DNA of 64,000 nucleotides, from the NCBI RefSeq assembly GCF_033025475.1, contig NZ_CP130322.1, forward strand, positions 3,465,049 to 3,529,048. The letters are read 5' to 3'. The DNA is from Sphingomonas sp. C3-2 (GTDB lineage Bacteria > Pseudomonadota > Alphaproteobacteria > Sphingomonadales > Sphingomonadaceae). The position numbers and the translations under genes are program-made. Below are positions 43,561 to 53,859 of the stretch, one piece after another. The stretch's first letter is position 1. Every line of letters starts with the position of its first letter. The notes beneath the pieces are model-generated. The model did no database searches. It was not told where the DNA came from and was given only the letters and a program-made list of their open reading frames with translations.

Positions 43561-44733
43561 TTGGCGCTCGCCAGTCTGATTATCGGTTGTTCGGAACGCG
43601 ATGACGACAATCGCGGTCTTCGCGCCGCTTTGCCTTTTCTCGGCCAGACGCTGATCGAATATCAGGTGCGTCAGGCCGCGGCAGCGGGTGCCTCGCACGT
43701 CGTCGTGCTGGTCGAACGGTTGCCCGCCGCCCTGGTCGGCGCGGTCGACAGGCTTCGGCGCGATGGCATCGTCGTCGAACTCGCGCGCAGCGTCGCGGAT
43801 GCGGCGGACCGTATCCATCCCGATGAACGCCTGCTCATGATCGGCGACGGTGTCGTCGTACGGCAGGACGTGATCGACCGTGCCGCGCGGGTCGATGCAC
43901 CCGCGATCTTCACCTTGCCGGACAGTGCCGACATGCAGCGGTTCGAGCGGATCGATGCCGATGCGCGCTGGGCGGGGATCGCCACGCTCGACGGCACGAC
44001 GCTCCGCCGCACCGTCGCGATGCTCGGCGATTGGGATCTCCAGTCGACATTGCTGCGCCGGGTGGTTCAGGCGGACGCGGTTCGGCACGAAGCGGCCGTT
44101 GGATCGGTCTGGCTCGTCGACCGAGCAGAGGAAGCCCGCAGCGCCGAAGCCCAGTTGCTCAGCGGCAAGGGGGCGGATTTCCTGCCCAGTTCGCTCTCCG
44201 AGGCCGTCACCCATTTCCTGCTCGGTCGCAATATTCAGCCGATCTGGCTGCGAATCGGGTCGATCAGCCTTTCGGCGCTGGCGCTGCCTGCCTTTGCGAG
44301 TGGCTGGATCACGGTCGGCGCGCTCTTGCTTGCGCTGGCCGGGCCGGTTGCCGCCATTCCCAAGCGGATGGATGGCGTGGCGCTTCGCGCCGCCAAATGG
44401 AGCCGTTTCTGGCGCATGGGGCGCGATAGTCTTGCCGCCTGCGCCACGGTCATCCTTGCCGGCCGGCTCGCCGCGGACGGGGCGGGGTGGGGCGTCTGGG
44501 CGCTCGGCGCGATATTGATCGGCCTCATGGCCGCCAACGCCGTGCAGGATCGGCTGACCAACCACAGCTTCCTCAACGCGCCCGTCATGGCGGGAATTTT
44601 CCTGCCTTTCGCCTTTTTCGGCTATCCGGTCGGCGGGCTCGGCACCTGCGCGCTTGCGGCCTTTGCAGCGCTGCTGGCGGGCCAGCAACTGGTCGCGCGA
44701 AAATTGCGCGATATGCCCCTCAAACAGATTTAG
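43561..44733 (+). CDS. Nucleotidyltransferase-like protein fused to a membrane domain
   Basis: A protein of about 390 residues. The N-terminal half resembles an NTP-transferase GT-A fold ('LRAALPFLGQTLIEYQVRQA', 'LLMIGDGVVVRQDVID'), though the usual GGxGTR loop is replaced by a shorter Arg/Leu segment. The C-terminal half has about five membrane helices (residues about 235-380). No CDP-alcohol phosphotransferase motif was found. The start is set at TTG 43561, preceded by AGGT and GGGGG; the frame is open upstream to 43363. It might make or transfer a nucleotide-activated head group. It is followed by the DUF2336 gene. Confidence 0.65.
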   Translation: MALASLIIGCSERDDDNRGLRAALPFLGQTLIEYQVRQAAAAGASHVVVLVERLPAALVGAVDRLRRDGIVVELARSVADAADRIHPDERLLMIGDGVVVRQDVIDRAARVDAPAIFTLPDSADMQRFERIDADARWAGIATLDGTTLRRTVAMLGDWDLQSTLLRRVVQADAVRHEAAVGSVWLVDRAEEARSAEAQLLSGKGADFLPSSLSEAVTHFLLGRNIQPIWLRIGSISLSALALPAFASGWITVGALLLALAGPVAAIPKRMDGVALRAAKWSRFWRMGRDSLAACATVILAGRLAADGAGWGVWALGAILIGLMAANAVQDRLTNHSFLNAPVMAGIFLPFAFFGYPVGGLGTCALAAFAALLAGQQLVARKLRDMPLKQI

Positions 44734-44766
44734 GCCAAATTAACTATGGGCTGGTAATCAGCCCTC

Positions 44767-45888
44767 ATGTTCGTTGGGGACAGAAACGACGCAAAGCTTC
44801 AGGCAGATCCGGCTGACCGGCTTCTGGCGGAGGCGGCGCGCGCCGCGAAGAGCGCCCGTCAGCGGATCGGCGCGATGGTCGATCTGTTCCTTCCCGATTC
44901 GATGCGGCTTTCGGATTATCAGCGGATCACCGTCCGCCGCTTTCTCGCGCGGCTCGTCACCTCGGTCGAAAACGACATCCGTCAGCGCCTGGTCGTCGAA
45001 CACGGCCAGCATTTTTCCGAAGACCTGCTCGCCGCGCTTGGCAGCACGCGCGTCACCATCGCTTTGCCCGTGCTCGAACGCGCCCGCGCGCTCCACGATG
45101 CCGAACTGATCGCGCTGCTGCTCGCCCGTGTTGAGGAGCAGAAGCTTACCGAACGCCTGCGCAAGAATGCCGAGGCAAACGGCGAGGCCAGTTCGTTGAT
45201 CGAGGCGCTGATGGCCGATGCGGATCCGGCATTGTCCGCCGCCGCCATGGCGCTGCTGATCGCCGAAAGCCGCCGCTGTTACATCTTCGAAGACAGCGCC
45301 TTACCGCGCACCGATCTGCCCGCCGAGATGCATTATCGGCTCACCTGGTGCGTCGCGGCCGCCATTCGCGATTATCTGGTGCGTCTCCACGGGGTTTCGC
45401 CCGCCGCGGCGGATAGCGCGCTCACCGAATGCGGCTCTGCGTTGCTCGCCGCCCATGACGAGGGAGAGATGCTCGAGGCGGCCGCCATGCATCTCGCGCA
45501 ACTGCTCGGCGAACGGGGCTGGCTCGACGATCAGGTTCTGAAGGCCACGTGCGTCGAAGGGCGGCTTGCGCTGCTCATCGCCATTCTGGCCGTTCGCGCC
45601 GGCATGGATTTCGACGGCGTACGCGAAATGATCCTGCCCCCCAATGGCGGTCGGCTCATCCTGCTGTTGAAAGCTCTGGGCGTCGCGCGCGATACCGCCG
45701 CCGCCATATTGCTCGCGATGAACGAGGCGGACGATCACTTCGCCGAAGTCATGGTCGCCTTCGATACTGTCGATCCTGCGCGCGCGCAGGATGCGATCCG
45801 GCCGTGGCAGATCCATCCCGGCTACCGCGCGGCGATTGCGGCGCTTTCGTCGGGAACCTCCGAACGGGGGGATGGATGGGTTCCGTGA
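44767..45888 (+). CDS. DUF2336 domain-containing protein
   Basis: A 373-residue alpha-helical protein matching the DUF2336 family common in Alphaproteobacteria. It is rich in Ala and Leu repeats ('ALPVLERARALHDAELIALL' and similar), suggesting HEAT-like helical hairpins. Function in the family is not established; members often sit beside signalling genes. It overlaps the next gene, a sensor-kinase-like protein, by 13 bp, so the two are co-translated and may act in one pathway. Confidence 0.8.
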   Translation: MFVGDRNDAKLQADPADRLLAEAARAAKSARQRIGAMVDLFLPDSMRLSDYQRITVRRFLARLVTSVENDIRQRLVVEHGQHFSEDLLAALGSTRVTIALPVLERARALHDAELIALLLARVEEQKLTERLRKNAEANGEASSLIEALMADADPALSAAAMALLIAESRRCYIFEDSALPRTDLPAEMHYRLTWCVAAAIRDYLVRLHGVSPAAADSALTECGSALLAAHDEGEMLEAAAMHLAQLLGERGWLDDQVLKATCVEGRLALLIAILAVRAGMDFDGVREMILPPNGGRLILLLKALGVARDTAAAILLAMNEADDHFAEVMVAFDTVDPARAQDAIRPWQIHPGYRAAIAALSSGTSERGDGWVP

Positions 45889-47246
45889 ACGGCGCGCTCA
45901 ACGCCGGCGTGCGTGGACGCGTCGATCGCAACGGCCGCCTCGTCGAGGCGGATCGCCAGTTGCTCGATCTGCATATCCGCGCCGGCGGAGAGGCTGGGGG
46001 TGCGCTCGCGGTGCCGCAGATCGCAGCACTTGCCCGGCTCTCGCAGCGGCTCGGCATTCTCATCTCGCGCTCGGTCGTCGCGGCGGACGGCGCCAATGAC
46101 CTTGATCTCTGGGTGCGCGCGCAGCCCGACGGCAATGACGTACAGCTTACCGTCGGGGGCTGGGCGCAGCGCGTCGCCGTACAACCCAATATCGCCGACA
46201 CCGCCCGCGAAACCGATTTCCTGCGCGCCACCTCGGACTGGCTCTGGGAAACTGATGACAGTCTCAAGGTTGTGGCGCTTTCTGCCTCGGCTGAAACGGT
46301 GATCGGCAGCGCCGCCAGCGCGATCATCGGCCAGCCCTTCACCCGCATCATCAAGCTGCTGGAAAATGAAGAGGGCGCTCTCCCGCTCGTCGATGCGCTC
46401 GCAGCCAAGATACGCTTTGCCAATCAACTCGCCCAGATCCGGGGGCGCGAAGCGCGCGTTCGCCTGTCCGCGATGCCGCTTTTCGATGGCGTCGGCCGGT
46501 TTCGCGGGTTTCGCGGCGGGGCCAGCTGGCTTGATTTGCCGGGTGAGGACGGAGCGGATGAGGCGCCGCTTGCCGTGCCCGATGCCTTTGCCGGCCGGCT
46601 CGACAAGGCGCTGCGCGAGCCGCTCGACCGGATTATCGCCAATGCCGAGACGATCAGCGCGCAGACCGAAGGGCCGCTCCGCCGCGATTATGCCGATTAT
46701 GCCCGCGATATCGCGACCGCGGGGCGTCATCTGATGGCGCTGGTCGACGATCTCGTCGATCTCCAGGCCATTGAACGTCCCGATTTCAGCCCGCAATCGG
46801 ATGCGGTGGACATTGCGGACATAGCCCGCCGGGCGGCCGCGCTTCTCGCGGTGCGCGCCTCCGAACGCGGGGTGCGGATAGACCGGCCTGCGCCCGATGA
46901 AATCTTGATGGGGCGGGGCGAGTTTCGCCGCGTGCTCCAGATCCTCGTCAATCTCATCGGCAATGCGGTGCGCTATTCGCCCTCGGGCGCCATGGTCTGG
47001 CTGCGCTGCGAAGCCCAGGACGACCGCGCGGTGATCGTCGTCGCCGATCAGGGCAAGGGGATCGCGGATAGCGATCACGGCCGCATCTTTGAAAAATTCG
47101 AGCGCGTCGATGTGTCGGAACCCGGCGGCAGCGGGCTCGGGCTTTACATCGCCCGGCGGCTCGCCCGCGCGATGGGCGGCGATATATTGGTGGACAGCGC
47201 ACCAGGCCAGGGTGCCCGCTTCACGTTGATCCTGCCGCTCGCCTGA
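45876..47246 (+). CDS. PAS-containing sensor-kinase-like protein without an H-box histidine
   Basis: A 456-residue soluble protein. A PAS-like region near residues 110-220 ('TSDWLWETDDSLKVV', 'IIGQPFTRII') is followed by a dimerisation helix pair and a HATPase_c domain. In the latter are the N box 'LVNLIGNAVRYSP', G1 'VADQGKGI', F 'IFEKFERV' and G2 'GGSGLGLYIARRL'. At the dimerisation position where kinases have SHExRxPL, this protein reads 'LDKALREPLDRII', with no histidine. It may be a pseudokinase, phosphorylate elsewhere, or act as an ATP-dependent partner. No response regulator lies nearby. The start overlaps DUF2336. Confidence 0.85.
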   Translation: MGSVNGALNAGVRGRVDRNGRLVEADRQLLDLHIRAGGEAGGALAVPQIAALARLSQRLGILISRSVVAADGANDLDLWVRAQPDGNDVQLTVGGWAQRVAVQPNIADTARETDFLRATSDWLWETDDSLKVVALSASAETVIGSAASAIIGQPFTRIIKLLENEEGALPLVDALAAKIRFANQLAQIRGREARVRLSAMPLFDGVGRFRGFRGGASWLDLPGEDGADEAPLAVPDAFAGRLDKALREPLDRIIANAETISAQTEGPLRRDYADYARDIATAGRHLMALVDDLVDLQAIERPDFSPQSDAVDIADIARRAAALLAVRASERGVRIDRPAPDEILMGRGEFRRVLQILVNLIGNAVRYSPSGAMVWLRCEAQDDRAVIVVADQGKGIADSDHGRIFEKFERVDVSEPGGSGLGLYIARRLARAMGGDILVDSAPGQGARFTLILPLA

Positions 47247-47306
47247 TATCTTTTATCATCAGTCGGTTGAGTCTGGTTCTCAACAATTCATCTGCACGAA
47301 TCAAAA

Positions 47307-47333
47307 GGGACACATGGCGGTGCCACATGTCCC
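47307..47333. terminator. Bidirectional hairpin between the sensor gene and gltA
   Basis: GGGACAcaTGGC-ggt-GCCAcaTGTCCC is a 12 bp stem with a 2 bp internal mismatch, lying between convergent stops. A T-rich run follows on the minus strand (CCCTTTTGATT), consistent with termination of gltA, and a weaker one on the plus strand. Confidence 0.65.
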
Positions 47334-47357
47334 TCTTGTTGCGATATTCGCTTCGGA

Positions 47358-48644
47358 TCAGCGGTTGCCGATCGCCACATAGTCGCGCTGCACCGGGCCG
47401 GTGTAGAGCTGACGGGGGCGGCCGATCTTCTGAGCGGGGTCCGAGATCATTTCGTTCCACTGCGCAACCCAGCCCACGGTGCGGGCGAGGGCGAAGAGCA
47501 CGGTGAACATCGTGGTCGGGAAACCGATCGCCGACAGGATCACGCCCGAATAGAAGTCCACGTTCGGGTAGAGCTTCTTGTCGACGAAATACGGATCCTT
47601 GAGCGCGATCTGCTCGAGTTCGCGTGCGACGTCGAAGACGGGATCGGTCACGCCGAGCTTTTCGAGCACTTCGTTCGCGGTCTTCTGCATCACCTTGGCG
47701 CGCGGATCGTAGTTCTTGTACACGCGGTGGCCAAAGCCCATCAGGCGGAACGGATCGTCCTTGTCCTTCGCGCGGGCGATATATTCGGGGATGCGATCCG
47801 GCGTGCCGATTTCACGCAGCATGTTGAGCGCGGCTTCGTTCGCGCCGCCATGTGCGGGGCCCCACAGGCAGGCGATGCCGGCCGCGATGCATGCGAACGG
47901 GTTGGCGCCCGACGAACCGGCGAGACGGACGGTCGAGGTCGACGCGTTCTGCTCGTGGTCGGCGTGGAGGATGAAGATCTTGTCCATCGCTGCTTCAACG
48001 ACGGGGTCGACAACATATTCCTCGGCCGGAACGCCGAAGGTCATGCGCAGGAAGTTGCCGGTGTAGGACAGCGAGTTGTCGGGGTACAGGAAGGGCTGAC
48101 CGACCGAATATTTATACGCCATCGCGGCGATCGTCGGCATCTTGGCGATCAGGCGGTGGCTGGCGACCATGCGCTGATGCGGGTCGTTGATGTCGGTCGA
48201 ATCGTGGTAGAAAGCCGAAAGCGCGCCGACCACGCCGCACATAACGGCCATCGGGTGCGCATCGCGGCGGAAGCCACGGAAAAACGCCGCGAGCTGCTCG
48301 TGCAGCATCGTGTGGCGCGTGATCGTGCCCGTGAACTTGTCGAGTTCGCCAGCGTTGGGCAGTTCGCCGTTCAGCAGCAGATAGGCGACTTCCATGAAGC
48401 TCGACTGTTCGGCCAGCTGATCGATCGGATAGCCGCGGTGCAGAAGAATGCCCTGGTCACCATCGATATAGGTGAGACCGGATTCGCAGCTTGCGGTCGA
48501 AGTGAAGCCGGGATCGTACGTGAAGGCACCCGTCTGGCCGTAAAGCTTGCGAATGTCGATGACGTCAGGGCCTACCGAGCCGGACAGGACGGGATATTCT
48601 AATTCCTTGTCGCCCAGCGCCAGTTTCGCTTTGCTGTCGGCCAT
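47358..48644 (-). CDS. gltA: Citrate synthase (type II)
   Basis: A 428-residue hexameric-type citrate synthase, the TCA entry enzyme. It shows '[20 protein letters not shown]', '[20 protein letters not shown]', 'ANAFLRMTFG'-like sequence, catalytic '[20 protein letters not shown]' and '[16 protein letters not shown]', '[17 protein letters not shown]', and '[16 protein letters not shown]'. Start ATG has AGGAGGAAGTG before it. It lies 34 bp downstream of gltX and may be partly co-transcribed with it. Confidence 0.97.
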   Translation of the reverse strand: MADSKAKLALGDKELEYPVLSGSVGPDVIDIRKLYGQTGAFTYDPGFTSTASCESGLTYIDGDQGILLHRGYPIDQLAEQSSFMEVAYLLLNGELPNAGELDKFTGTITRHTMLHEQLAAFFRGFRRDAHPMAVMCGVVGALSAFYHDSTDINDPHQRMVASHRLIAKMPTIAAMAYKYSVGQPFLYPDNSLSYTGNFLRMTFGVPAEEYVVDPVVEAAMDKIFILHADHEQNASTSTVRLAGSSGANPFACIAAGIACLWGPAHGGANEAALNMLREIGTPDRIPEYIARAKDKDDPFRLMGFGHRVYKNYDPRAKVMQKTANEVLEKLGVTDPVFDVARELEQIALKDPYFVDKKLYPNVDFYSGVILSAIGFPTTMFTVLFALARTVGWVAQWNEMISDPAQKIGRPRQLYTGPVQRDYVAIGNR

Positions 48645-48678
48645 ATAACACTTCCTCCTGTATTAACTCCGTCAGGCC

Positions 48679-50109
48679 TCAGGCGACCTGATCATGGATA
48701 CGTGCAAGCGACTCCTGCTTTCCAAGCAGCACGAGCACGTCAAATATTCCCGGTGAGGTCGCACGCCCCGTCAGGGCAGCCCTGAGCGGTTGCGCAACCT
48801 TCCCCAGACCAATTCCGGCATCTTCAGCGACCTGGCGCACCGCATTTTCCAGTTCAGGTGCGGACCATTCTGCCGAGCTCTCCAAGGCGGCACCCGCTTT
48901 TGCCAGCAGGGTTGCCGCTTCGCCTCCTACCAGAGTCGAAGCCTTTTCGTCGAGCGAAAGCGGGCGCTTTTCAAAGAGGAAAAGCGCGCCTTCGGCCAGT
49001 TCATCGAGTGTCTTTGCACGCGGTTTGAGCGATGCCATCGCCGCGGTCAGCAGGGTGATCTGCGCATGGTCCAGCGTCACGCCAAGCCGGCTTTCCACGC
49101 GCGGGGCAACCAGCGTTGCCAGACGCGCATCATCGCCTTCGCGAATATAATGGCCGTTCAGATTTTCGAGCTTCTTGATGTCGAAGCGCGAAGGCGAACG
49201 TCCCACGCCGGCCAGGTCGAACCATTCGATCGCCTGCTCGCGGCTGATGATCTCATCGTCGCCGTGGCCCCAGCCGAGGCGGAGCAGATAATTGCCGACC
49301 GCTTCGGGCAGCAGGCCCATCTCGTCGCGGTACGCGTCCACGCCCAGCGCGCCGTGGCGCTTGGACAGCTTGGCGCCGTCATTGCCGTGGATCAGCGGAA
49401 TGTGCGCGTAAACCGGCTCGTCCCAGCCCATCGCGCGGATGATGCCGAGCTGGCGGAAGGCGTTGTTCAGATGGTCGTCGCCGCGGATGACATGCGTCAC
49501 GCCCATGTCGTTATCGTCCACGACCACGGCGAGCATATAGGTGGGGGTGCCGTCCGAACGCAGCAGGATCATGTCGTCCAGCTCGCTGTTCTGGACGACG
49601 ACGCGGCCCTGCACGGCGTCCTCAATCGCCGTCTCGCCTTCGTGCAGCGCCTTGAGGCGGATTACGAAGGGGGCGCCCTCGGGGGCCTCGGAAGGGTCGC
49701 GGTCGCGCCAGCGGCCGTCATAGCGCATCGGCTGCTTGGCCGCGCGCTGCTGCTCGCGCAGTTCCGCCAGTTCCTCGGGGGTCGCATAGCAGCGATAGGC
49801 ATGCCCCGATTCGAGCAGCGCGTTCGCCACTTCGGCATGACGCTCGGCACGCGCGAACTGGTAGACGGTGTCGCCGTCCCAATCGAGGCCAAGCCAGCTC
49901 ATGCCGTCAAGGATCGCGTCGATCGCCTCCTGGGTCGAACGCGCACGATCGGTGTCCTCGATGCGCAGCAGGAACTTGCCGCCATGGTGGCGCGCGAACA
50001 GCCAGTTGAACAGGGCGGTGCGGGCACCGCCGATATGCAGGAAACCGGTCGGGGAAGGCGCGAACCGGGTTACAACAGGCTTGTTTTCAACGCTTGCGCC
50101 CACGCGCAT
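48679..50109 (-). CDS. gltX: Glutamyl-tRNA synthetase
   Basis: A 476-residue class I aminoacyl-tRNA synthetase. The HIGH-type motif is in '[20 protein letters not shown]' and the KMSKS-type motif is '[10 protein letters not shown]'. Other blocks are '[12 protein letters not shown]' and '[20 protein letters not shown]'. It charges tRNA-Glu. ATG at 50109 is chosen as the family start; the frame is open upstream into comEC sequence. Its start is only 18 bp from the divergent comEC start, so its promoter must lie inside comEC coding DNA. Confidence 0.96.
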   Translation of the reverse strand: MRVGASVENKPVVTRFAPSPTGFLHIGGARTALFNWLFARHHGGKFLLRIEDTDRARSTQEAIDAILDGMSWLGLDWDGDTVYQFARAERHAEVANALLESGHAYRCYATPEELAELREQQRAAKQPMRYDGRWRDRDPSEAPEGAPFVIRLKALHEGETAIEDAVQGRVVVQNSELDDMILLRSDGTPTYMLAVVVDDNDMGVTHVIRGDDHLNNAFRQLGIIRAMGWDEPVYAHIPLIHGNDGAKLSKRHGALGVDAYRDEMGLLPEAVGNYLLRLGWGHGDDEIISREQAIEWFDLAGVGRSPSRFDIKKLENLNGHYIREGDDARLATLVAPRVESRLGVTLDHAQITLLTAAMASLKPRAKTLDELAEGALFLFEKRPLSLDEKASTLVGGEAATLLAKAGAALESSAEWSAPELENAVRQVAEDAGIGLGKVAQPLRAALTGRATSPGIFDVLVLLGKQESLARIHDQVA

Positions 50110-50127
50110 GTTCTCCACTATGCTTAT

Positions 50128-52290
50128 ATGGCCAGAACGACCGGGGACGCCCCTAGCACGGCTTATCGCGCGCTGCAAAAGCCTCAGACGGGGGTTGAGG
50201 CTGCATTTTTTTGCATTGCACTTGTTGCAATCGAAACCTGGTTGGAAAAGGAGCGCGATCAGCTCCCGCTCTGGCTGCCGATTGGGCTGGGCGCGGGCAT
50301 CGCGGCCTGGTTTGTCTTGCCGTCGCAGGCGCATTGGGCAGCGGCAATTTTCACCTTTCTCGCGCTTGCGCTGTTGGGCGTCGCGCTCGGCCTGTTCCGC
50401 CGTTCGGGAAAGGCGCTTCTGCTCTTTGGGCTGTCGGGCGCGCTTGGCGTCGCGCTGATCGGCGTGCGTTCTGAAATGGTGGCGGCGCCGCGTCTCGAAC
50501 GCCCGGTCGTGTCTACTTTTTCCGCCGAGGTCGAAAAGGTTGAGAAACTTCCGGCGCGCGGGCTTGTACGGCTTACGGTCGCGCCCGTGGCCGACGCAAA
50601 GCTGCCCCCACGGCTACGCATCAATGTCGTCGACACCGATCCGGTTGCGGTCGTGGTCGCACCCGGCGCACAGATGAGCCTCAAGGCCCGGCTGATGCCC
50701 CCGCCCGATGCGGCCGTACCCGGAGCCTATGATTATGCGCGTATCGCCTGGTTTCAGGGTGTCGGCGCCACGGGCCGGGCATTGGGGCCGATCACGCTCC
50801 TGTCCGCTGGAAAACCGCGCTGGGGAAGCGATTTTCGCGCCCGACTGACCGCGCATATTCATGAGGCGCTTCCCGGCGCGCCCGGGGGAATAGCCGCTGC
50901 GCTCGTGACCGGCGATCGCGGCGCCATCAGCGAAGCGGATGCAGAGGCGATGCGGCGGAGTGGCCTTGCGCATCTGCTCTCTATCAGCGGTCTGCACGTA
51001 ACCGCCGTGGTCGGCGCGACGATGCTGCTCGTGCTCAAGCTGCTGGCGCTCAGCCCACGCCTGGCGCTGAATGCACCGCTGCTCCTCATTTCAGCCGCCG
51101 CCGGGGCTTTGGCCGGCATCGGCTACACGCTGCTCAGCGGTGCTGAGGTGCCGACGATCAGATCGTGCATCGCCGCGCTGCTGGTTCTGGGCGGGCTGGC
51201 ACTTGGGCGCGATGCGATCACCCTGCGGCTCATCGCCACCGGCGCGTTGTTCGTCCTCCTCTTCTGGCCCGAATCGCTCGTCGGCCCCAGCTTCCAGATG
51301 AGTTTTGCTGCCGTCACCGCGCTCGTCGCGCTGCACGAACACCCTCGGATGAAGGCACTTCTCGCGCGCCGCGATGAACCGATGCCAATGACTTTGGCGC
51401 GTTCGCTCTTCGGGTTGCTGGCAACCGGCATCGCCGTCGAAATCGCATTGATGCCGATCGCGATGTTCCATTTCCACAAGACCGGTGTTTACGGCGCCCT
51501 GGCCAATATCCTTGCCATCCCGCTCACCACCTTTGTCGTCATGCCGCTTGAGGCGCTCGCGCTGGTCTTCGACCTTGTGGGTCTGGGCGCGCCATTCTGG
51601 TGGGGGGCAGGGCAGGCGCTCGGCCTGCTGCTCGGGGTTGCGCATTATACGGCGGCGCTGCCGGGGGCGGTGCTCGGCATTCCGATCATCCCCACCGGCG
51701 CGTTCGCGCTGACGGTTGCTGGCGGGTTATGGATATGCCTCTGGCGCACGCGCGTTCGCTGGGCCGGGATTTTCCCCTTGGCGCTCGGCATGGGATGGAT
51801 GCTCGCAACGCCCGCGCCCGATCTGCTCGTCACGGGCGATGGTCGTCATCTCGCCATACGCACGCCAGGGCAGGGCTACGCAATCCTGCGTGATCGCGCT
51901 GGCAATTATGTCCGCAACACGCTCGGGGAAAGCGCCGGGACGCAGCAGGAATTGATCTCGCTCGACCAAGCCGGTGCGGCGCGCTGCACGCCGGACAGCT
52001 GTGTCATGGAAGTCGCGGATGGGGGACGAACATGGCGCATCCTTGCGCTGCGCAGTTCCTATCTGCTTCCCCGGCAAGAACTCGAACCCGCTTGCGCGCT
52101 CGCAAATATTGTCGTCAGCGAGCGCCGCTTGCCGTCCTGGTGCCACCCGGCATGGCTCAAGATCGACCGGAGCCTGCTTGCCAGAACCGGCGGGCTTGCG
52201 ATCACCCTTGCGGGGCGCCGCGTATCGACTGTCAGGCAACCGGGCAGCGATCATCCATGGGAGAACGCTGCTGTGGGCGCGGTTCAGTAA
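50128..52290 (+). CDS. comEC: ComEC/Rec2 family DNA-uptake or membrane transport protein
   Basis: A 720-residue inner-membrane protein with an N-terminal OB-like DUF4131 domain and a ten-or-so-helix competence domain. The hallmark is '[20 protein letters not shown]'. It would form the channel for single-stranded DNA entry. The C-terminal extension (about residues 560-720) lacks the HxHxDH metal motif of the metallo-beta-lactamase domain found in many ComEC proteins and instead has a Cys-containing domain of unknown fold. The 3' end overlaps the convergent lexA stop by 7 bp. Confidence 0.88.
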   Translation: MARTTGDAPSTAYRALQKPQTGVEAAFFCIALVAIETWLEKERDQLPLWLPIGLGAGIAAWFVLPSQAHWAAAIFTFLALALLGVALGLFRRSGKALLLFGLSGALGVALIGVRSEMVAAPRLERPVVSTFSAEVEKVEKLPARGLVRLTVAPVADAKLPPRLRINVVDTDPVAVVVAPGAQMSLKARLMPPPDAAVPGAYDYARIAWFQGVGATGRALGPITLLSAGKPRWGSDFRARLTAHIHEALPGAPGGIAAALVTGDRGAISEADAEAMRRSGLAHLLSISGLHVTAVVGATMLLVLKLLALSPRLALNAPLLLISAAAGALAGIGYTLLSGAEVPTIRSCIAALLVLGGLALGRDAITLRLIATGALFVLLFWPESLVGPSFQMSFAAVTALVALHEHPRMKALLARRDEPMPMTLARSLFGLLATGIAVEIALMPIAMFHFHKTGVYGALANILAIPLTTFVVMPLEALALVFDLVGLGAPFWWGAGQALGLLLGVAHYTAALPGAVLGIPIIPTGAFALTVAGGLWICLWRTRVRWAGIFPLALGMGWMLATPAPDLLVTGDGRHLAIRTPGQGYAILRDRAGNYVRNTLGESAGTQQELISLDQAGAARCTPDSCVMEVADGGRTWRILALRSSYLLPRQELEPACALANIVVSERRLPSWCHPAWLKIDRSLLARTGGLAITLAGRRVSTVRQPGSDHPWENAAVGAVQ

Positions 52291-52973
52291 CGCCGTAGCA
52301 GTCCTGCCAGTCGGCCTTGGATACGGATCTGATCGGGGCTGTAACGCTGCGGATCATAGGCGCGGTTTGCCGGGTCGAGGCGGACCATCGCGCCTTCGCG
52401 GCGGAAATATTTGAGGGTTGCTTCATGGTCCTCGATCAATGCGACAACGATCTCACCATCGCGCGCCACATCGGTTCGTCGGATCAGCGCGTAATCGCCG
52501 TCGAGAATGCCCGCTTCGACCATCGAATCGCCCGAAACCTCAAGCGCATAATGCTCGCCCGTTCCCAACAAGGCGGCCGGCACCGAGAGCATGTTGTGGC
52601 TTTCGATCGCCTCGATCGGCAGGCCCGCTGCAATGCGCCCATGCAGCGGGATTTCGAGCACGTCGTTCGCCGCCGGGGGAAGCGGACGGCTGAGTTCCGT
52701 TGCGGGATTGGCGGCGGGAACCTGCGGCGTGACCGGTGCGGAGGGGGCAGCATCGGCGCGTTCGGGCATCTTGATGACCTCAAGCGCGCGTGCGCGATTG
52801 GGCAAGCGTCGGATGAAGCCGCGTTCTTCGAGCGCGCTGATCAGGCGGTGCACGCCCGACTTGGACTTGAGGTCCAGCGCTTCCTTCATTTCCTCGAACG
52901 AAGGAGAGACACCCGTCTCGGTCAAACGGTCGCTGATGAAGCAGATAAGCTCATGTTGCTTGCGTGTGAGCAC
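52284..52973 (-). CDS. lexA: LexA repressor
   Basis: A 229-residue SOS repressor. The N-terminal winged HTH (residues about 1-65; '[20 protein letters not shown]') is followed by a linker and the S24 peptidase domain. The self-cleavage Ala-Gly is in 'GRIAAGLP', the nucleophilic Ser in '[10 protein letters not shown]', and the catalytic Lys in 'EATLKYFR'. GTG at 52973 is the start, with AGAGG upstream and the conserved '[12 protein letters not shown]' directly after it. An SOS box 18 bp upstream indicates autoregulation. Confidence 0.96.
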   Translation of the reverse strand: MLTRKQHELICFISDRLTETGVSPSFEEMKEALDLKSKSGVHRLISALEERGFIRRLPNRARALEVIKMPERADAAPSAPVTPQVPAANPATELSRPLPPAANDVLEIPLHGRIAAGLPIEAIESHNMLSVPAALLGTGEHYALEVSGDSMVEAGILDGDYALIRRTDVARDGEIVVALIEDHEATLKYFRREGAMVRLDPANRAYDPQRYSPDQIRIQGRLAGLLRRY

Positions 52974-52990
52974 GGCGCGCCTCTCGAATG

Positions 52991-53005
52991 GAACGAATGA
53001 GGAAC
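52991..53005 (-). promoter_or_regulatory. SOS box (LexA operator), GTTC-N7-GTTC
   Basis: On the minus strand the sequence reads GTTC-CTCATTC-GTTC, an exact match to the alphaproteobacterial LexA direct-repeat operator GTTC-N7-GTTC. It ends 17 bp before the lexA GTG. Confidence 0.85.
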
Positions 53006-53067
53006 GTGTAGGAAACATATCGGGCCGCGTCAAGCGAAGCCCGATAGTTCGTTCCTTCCGCTCGCTA

Positions 53068-53859
53068 TCAGGCCGTCCCGATCAATGCGCGCGTCGCCTG
53101 CTCGACATCCGCTTCGCGCATCAGCGCTTCGCCGACAAGGAAGCAGTGGACGCCGTGCTTTGCCATCGCGTCGAGATCGTCCTTGGTACGTAGCCCGCTT
53201 TCCGCAACGAAGGTGCATCCCGCCGGTGCCTTGCCCACCAGTTCATAGGTGCGCTCGAAGCTGACCGAAAAATCGCGAAGATCGCGGTTGTTCACGCCAA
53301 TGAGGCGCGATTTGAGCGTGAGCGCGCGTTCCAGTTCCTCGGTGTCATGCACTTCGATCAGCGCGTCCATGCCGAAACGGATCGCCTCGTCCTCGATGGC
53401 CACCATTTCGGCGTCGGTCAGCGCCGCGGCGATGATCAGGACCGCATCGGCGCCCAGCGCACGCGCTTCTGCGACCTGCCAGGGGTCGACCATGAAATCC
53501 TTGCGGAGCACCGGGATCGAAACCGCCTCGCGCGCGGCGACCAGATAGGCATCGGCGCCCTGAAAATACGGCTCATCGGTCAGCACCGAAAGGCATGCCG
53601 CCCCGGCGCGCTCATAGGCGCGGGCATGCGCCGGCGGATCGAAATCGGCGCGGATCAGGCCCTTGGACGGGCTTGCTTTCTTCACCTCGGTGATCACTGC
53701 ATGGCCGGTGCGCGCCTTGGCATCCAGTGCGGCGCGAAAGCCGCGGGGCGCCGTCTGGCGCGCAGCCTGCGCTTCCAGTTCGCCAAGGCTCGTCAGCGCC
53801 TTGCGCCGGGCGACCTCGTCGCGCTTGGTGTTGCAGATTTCGATGAGCTTGTTGGTCAT
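53068..53859 (-). CDS. trpC: Indole-3-glycerol-phosphate synthase
   Basis: A 263-residue TIM-barrel enzyme of tryptophan synthesis. It shows '[20 protein letters not shown]' with the catalytic Lys/Glu, '[20 protein letters not shown]', '[20 protein letters not shown]', '[13 protein letters not shown]' and '[15 protein letters not shown]'. It closes the indole ring from CdRP. It overlaps trpD by ATGA and is the last gene of the trp run; lexA follows after 94 bp. Confidence 0.96.
   Translation of the reverse strand: MTNKLIEICNTKRDEVARRKALTSLGELEAQAARQTAPRGFRAALDAKARTGHAVITEVKKASPSKGLIRADFDPPAHARAYERAGAACLSVLTDEPYFQGADAYLVAAREAVSIPVLRKDFMVDPWQVAEARALGADAVLIIAAALTDAEMVAIEDEAIRFGMDALIEVHDTEELERALTLKSRLIGVNNRDLRDFSVSFERTYELVGKAPAGCTFVAESGLRTKDDLDAMAKHGVHCFLVGEALMREADVEQATRALIGTA

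Noticed and set aside
45822..47078. Minus-strand open frame opposite the sensor-kinase-like gene
   Set aside because: HATPase motifs on the plus strand show which strand is coding.
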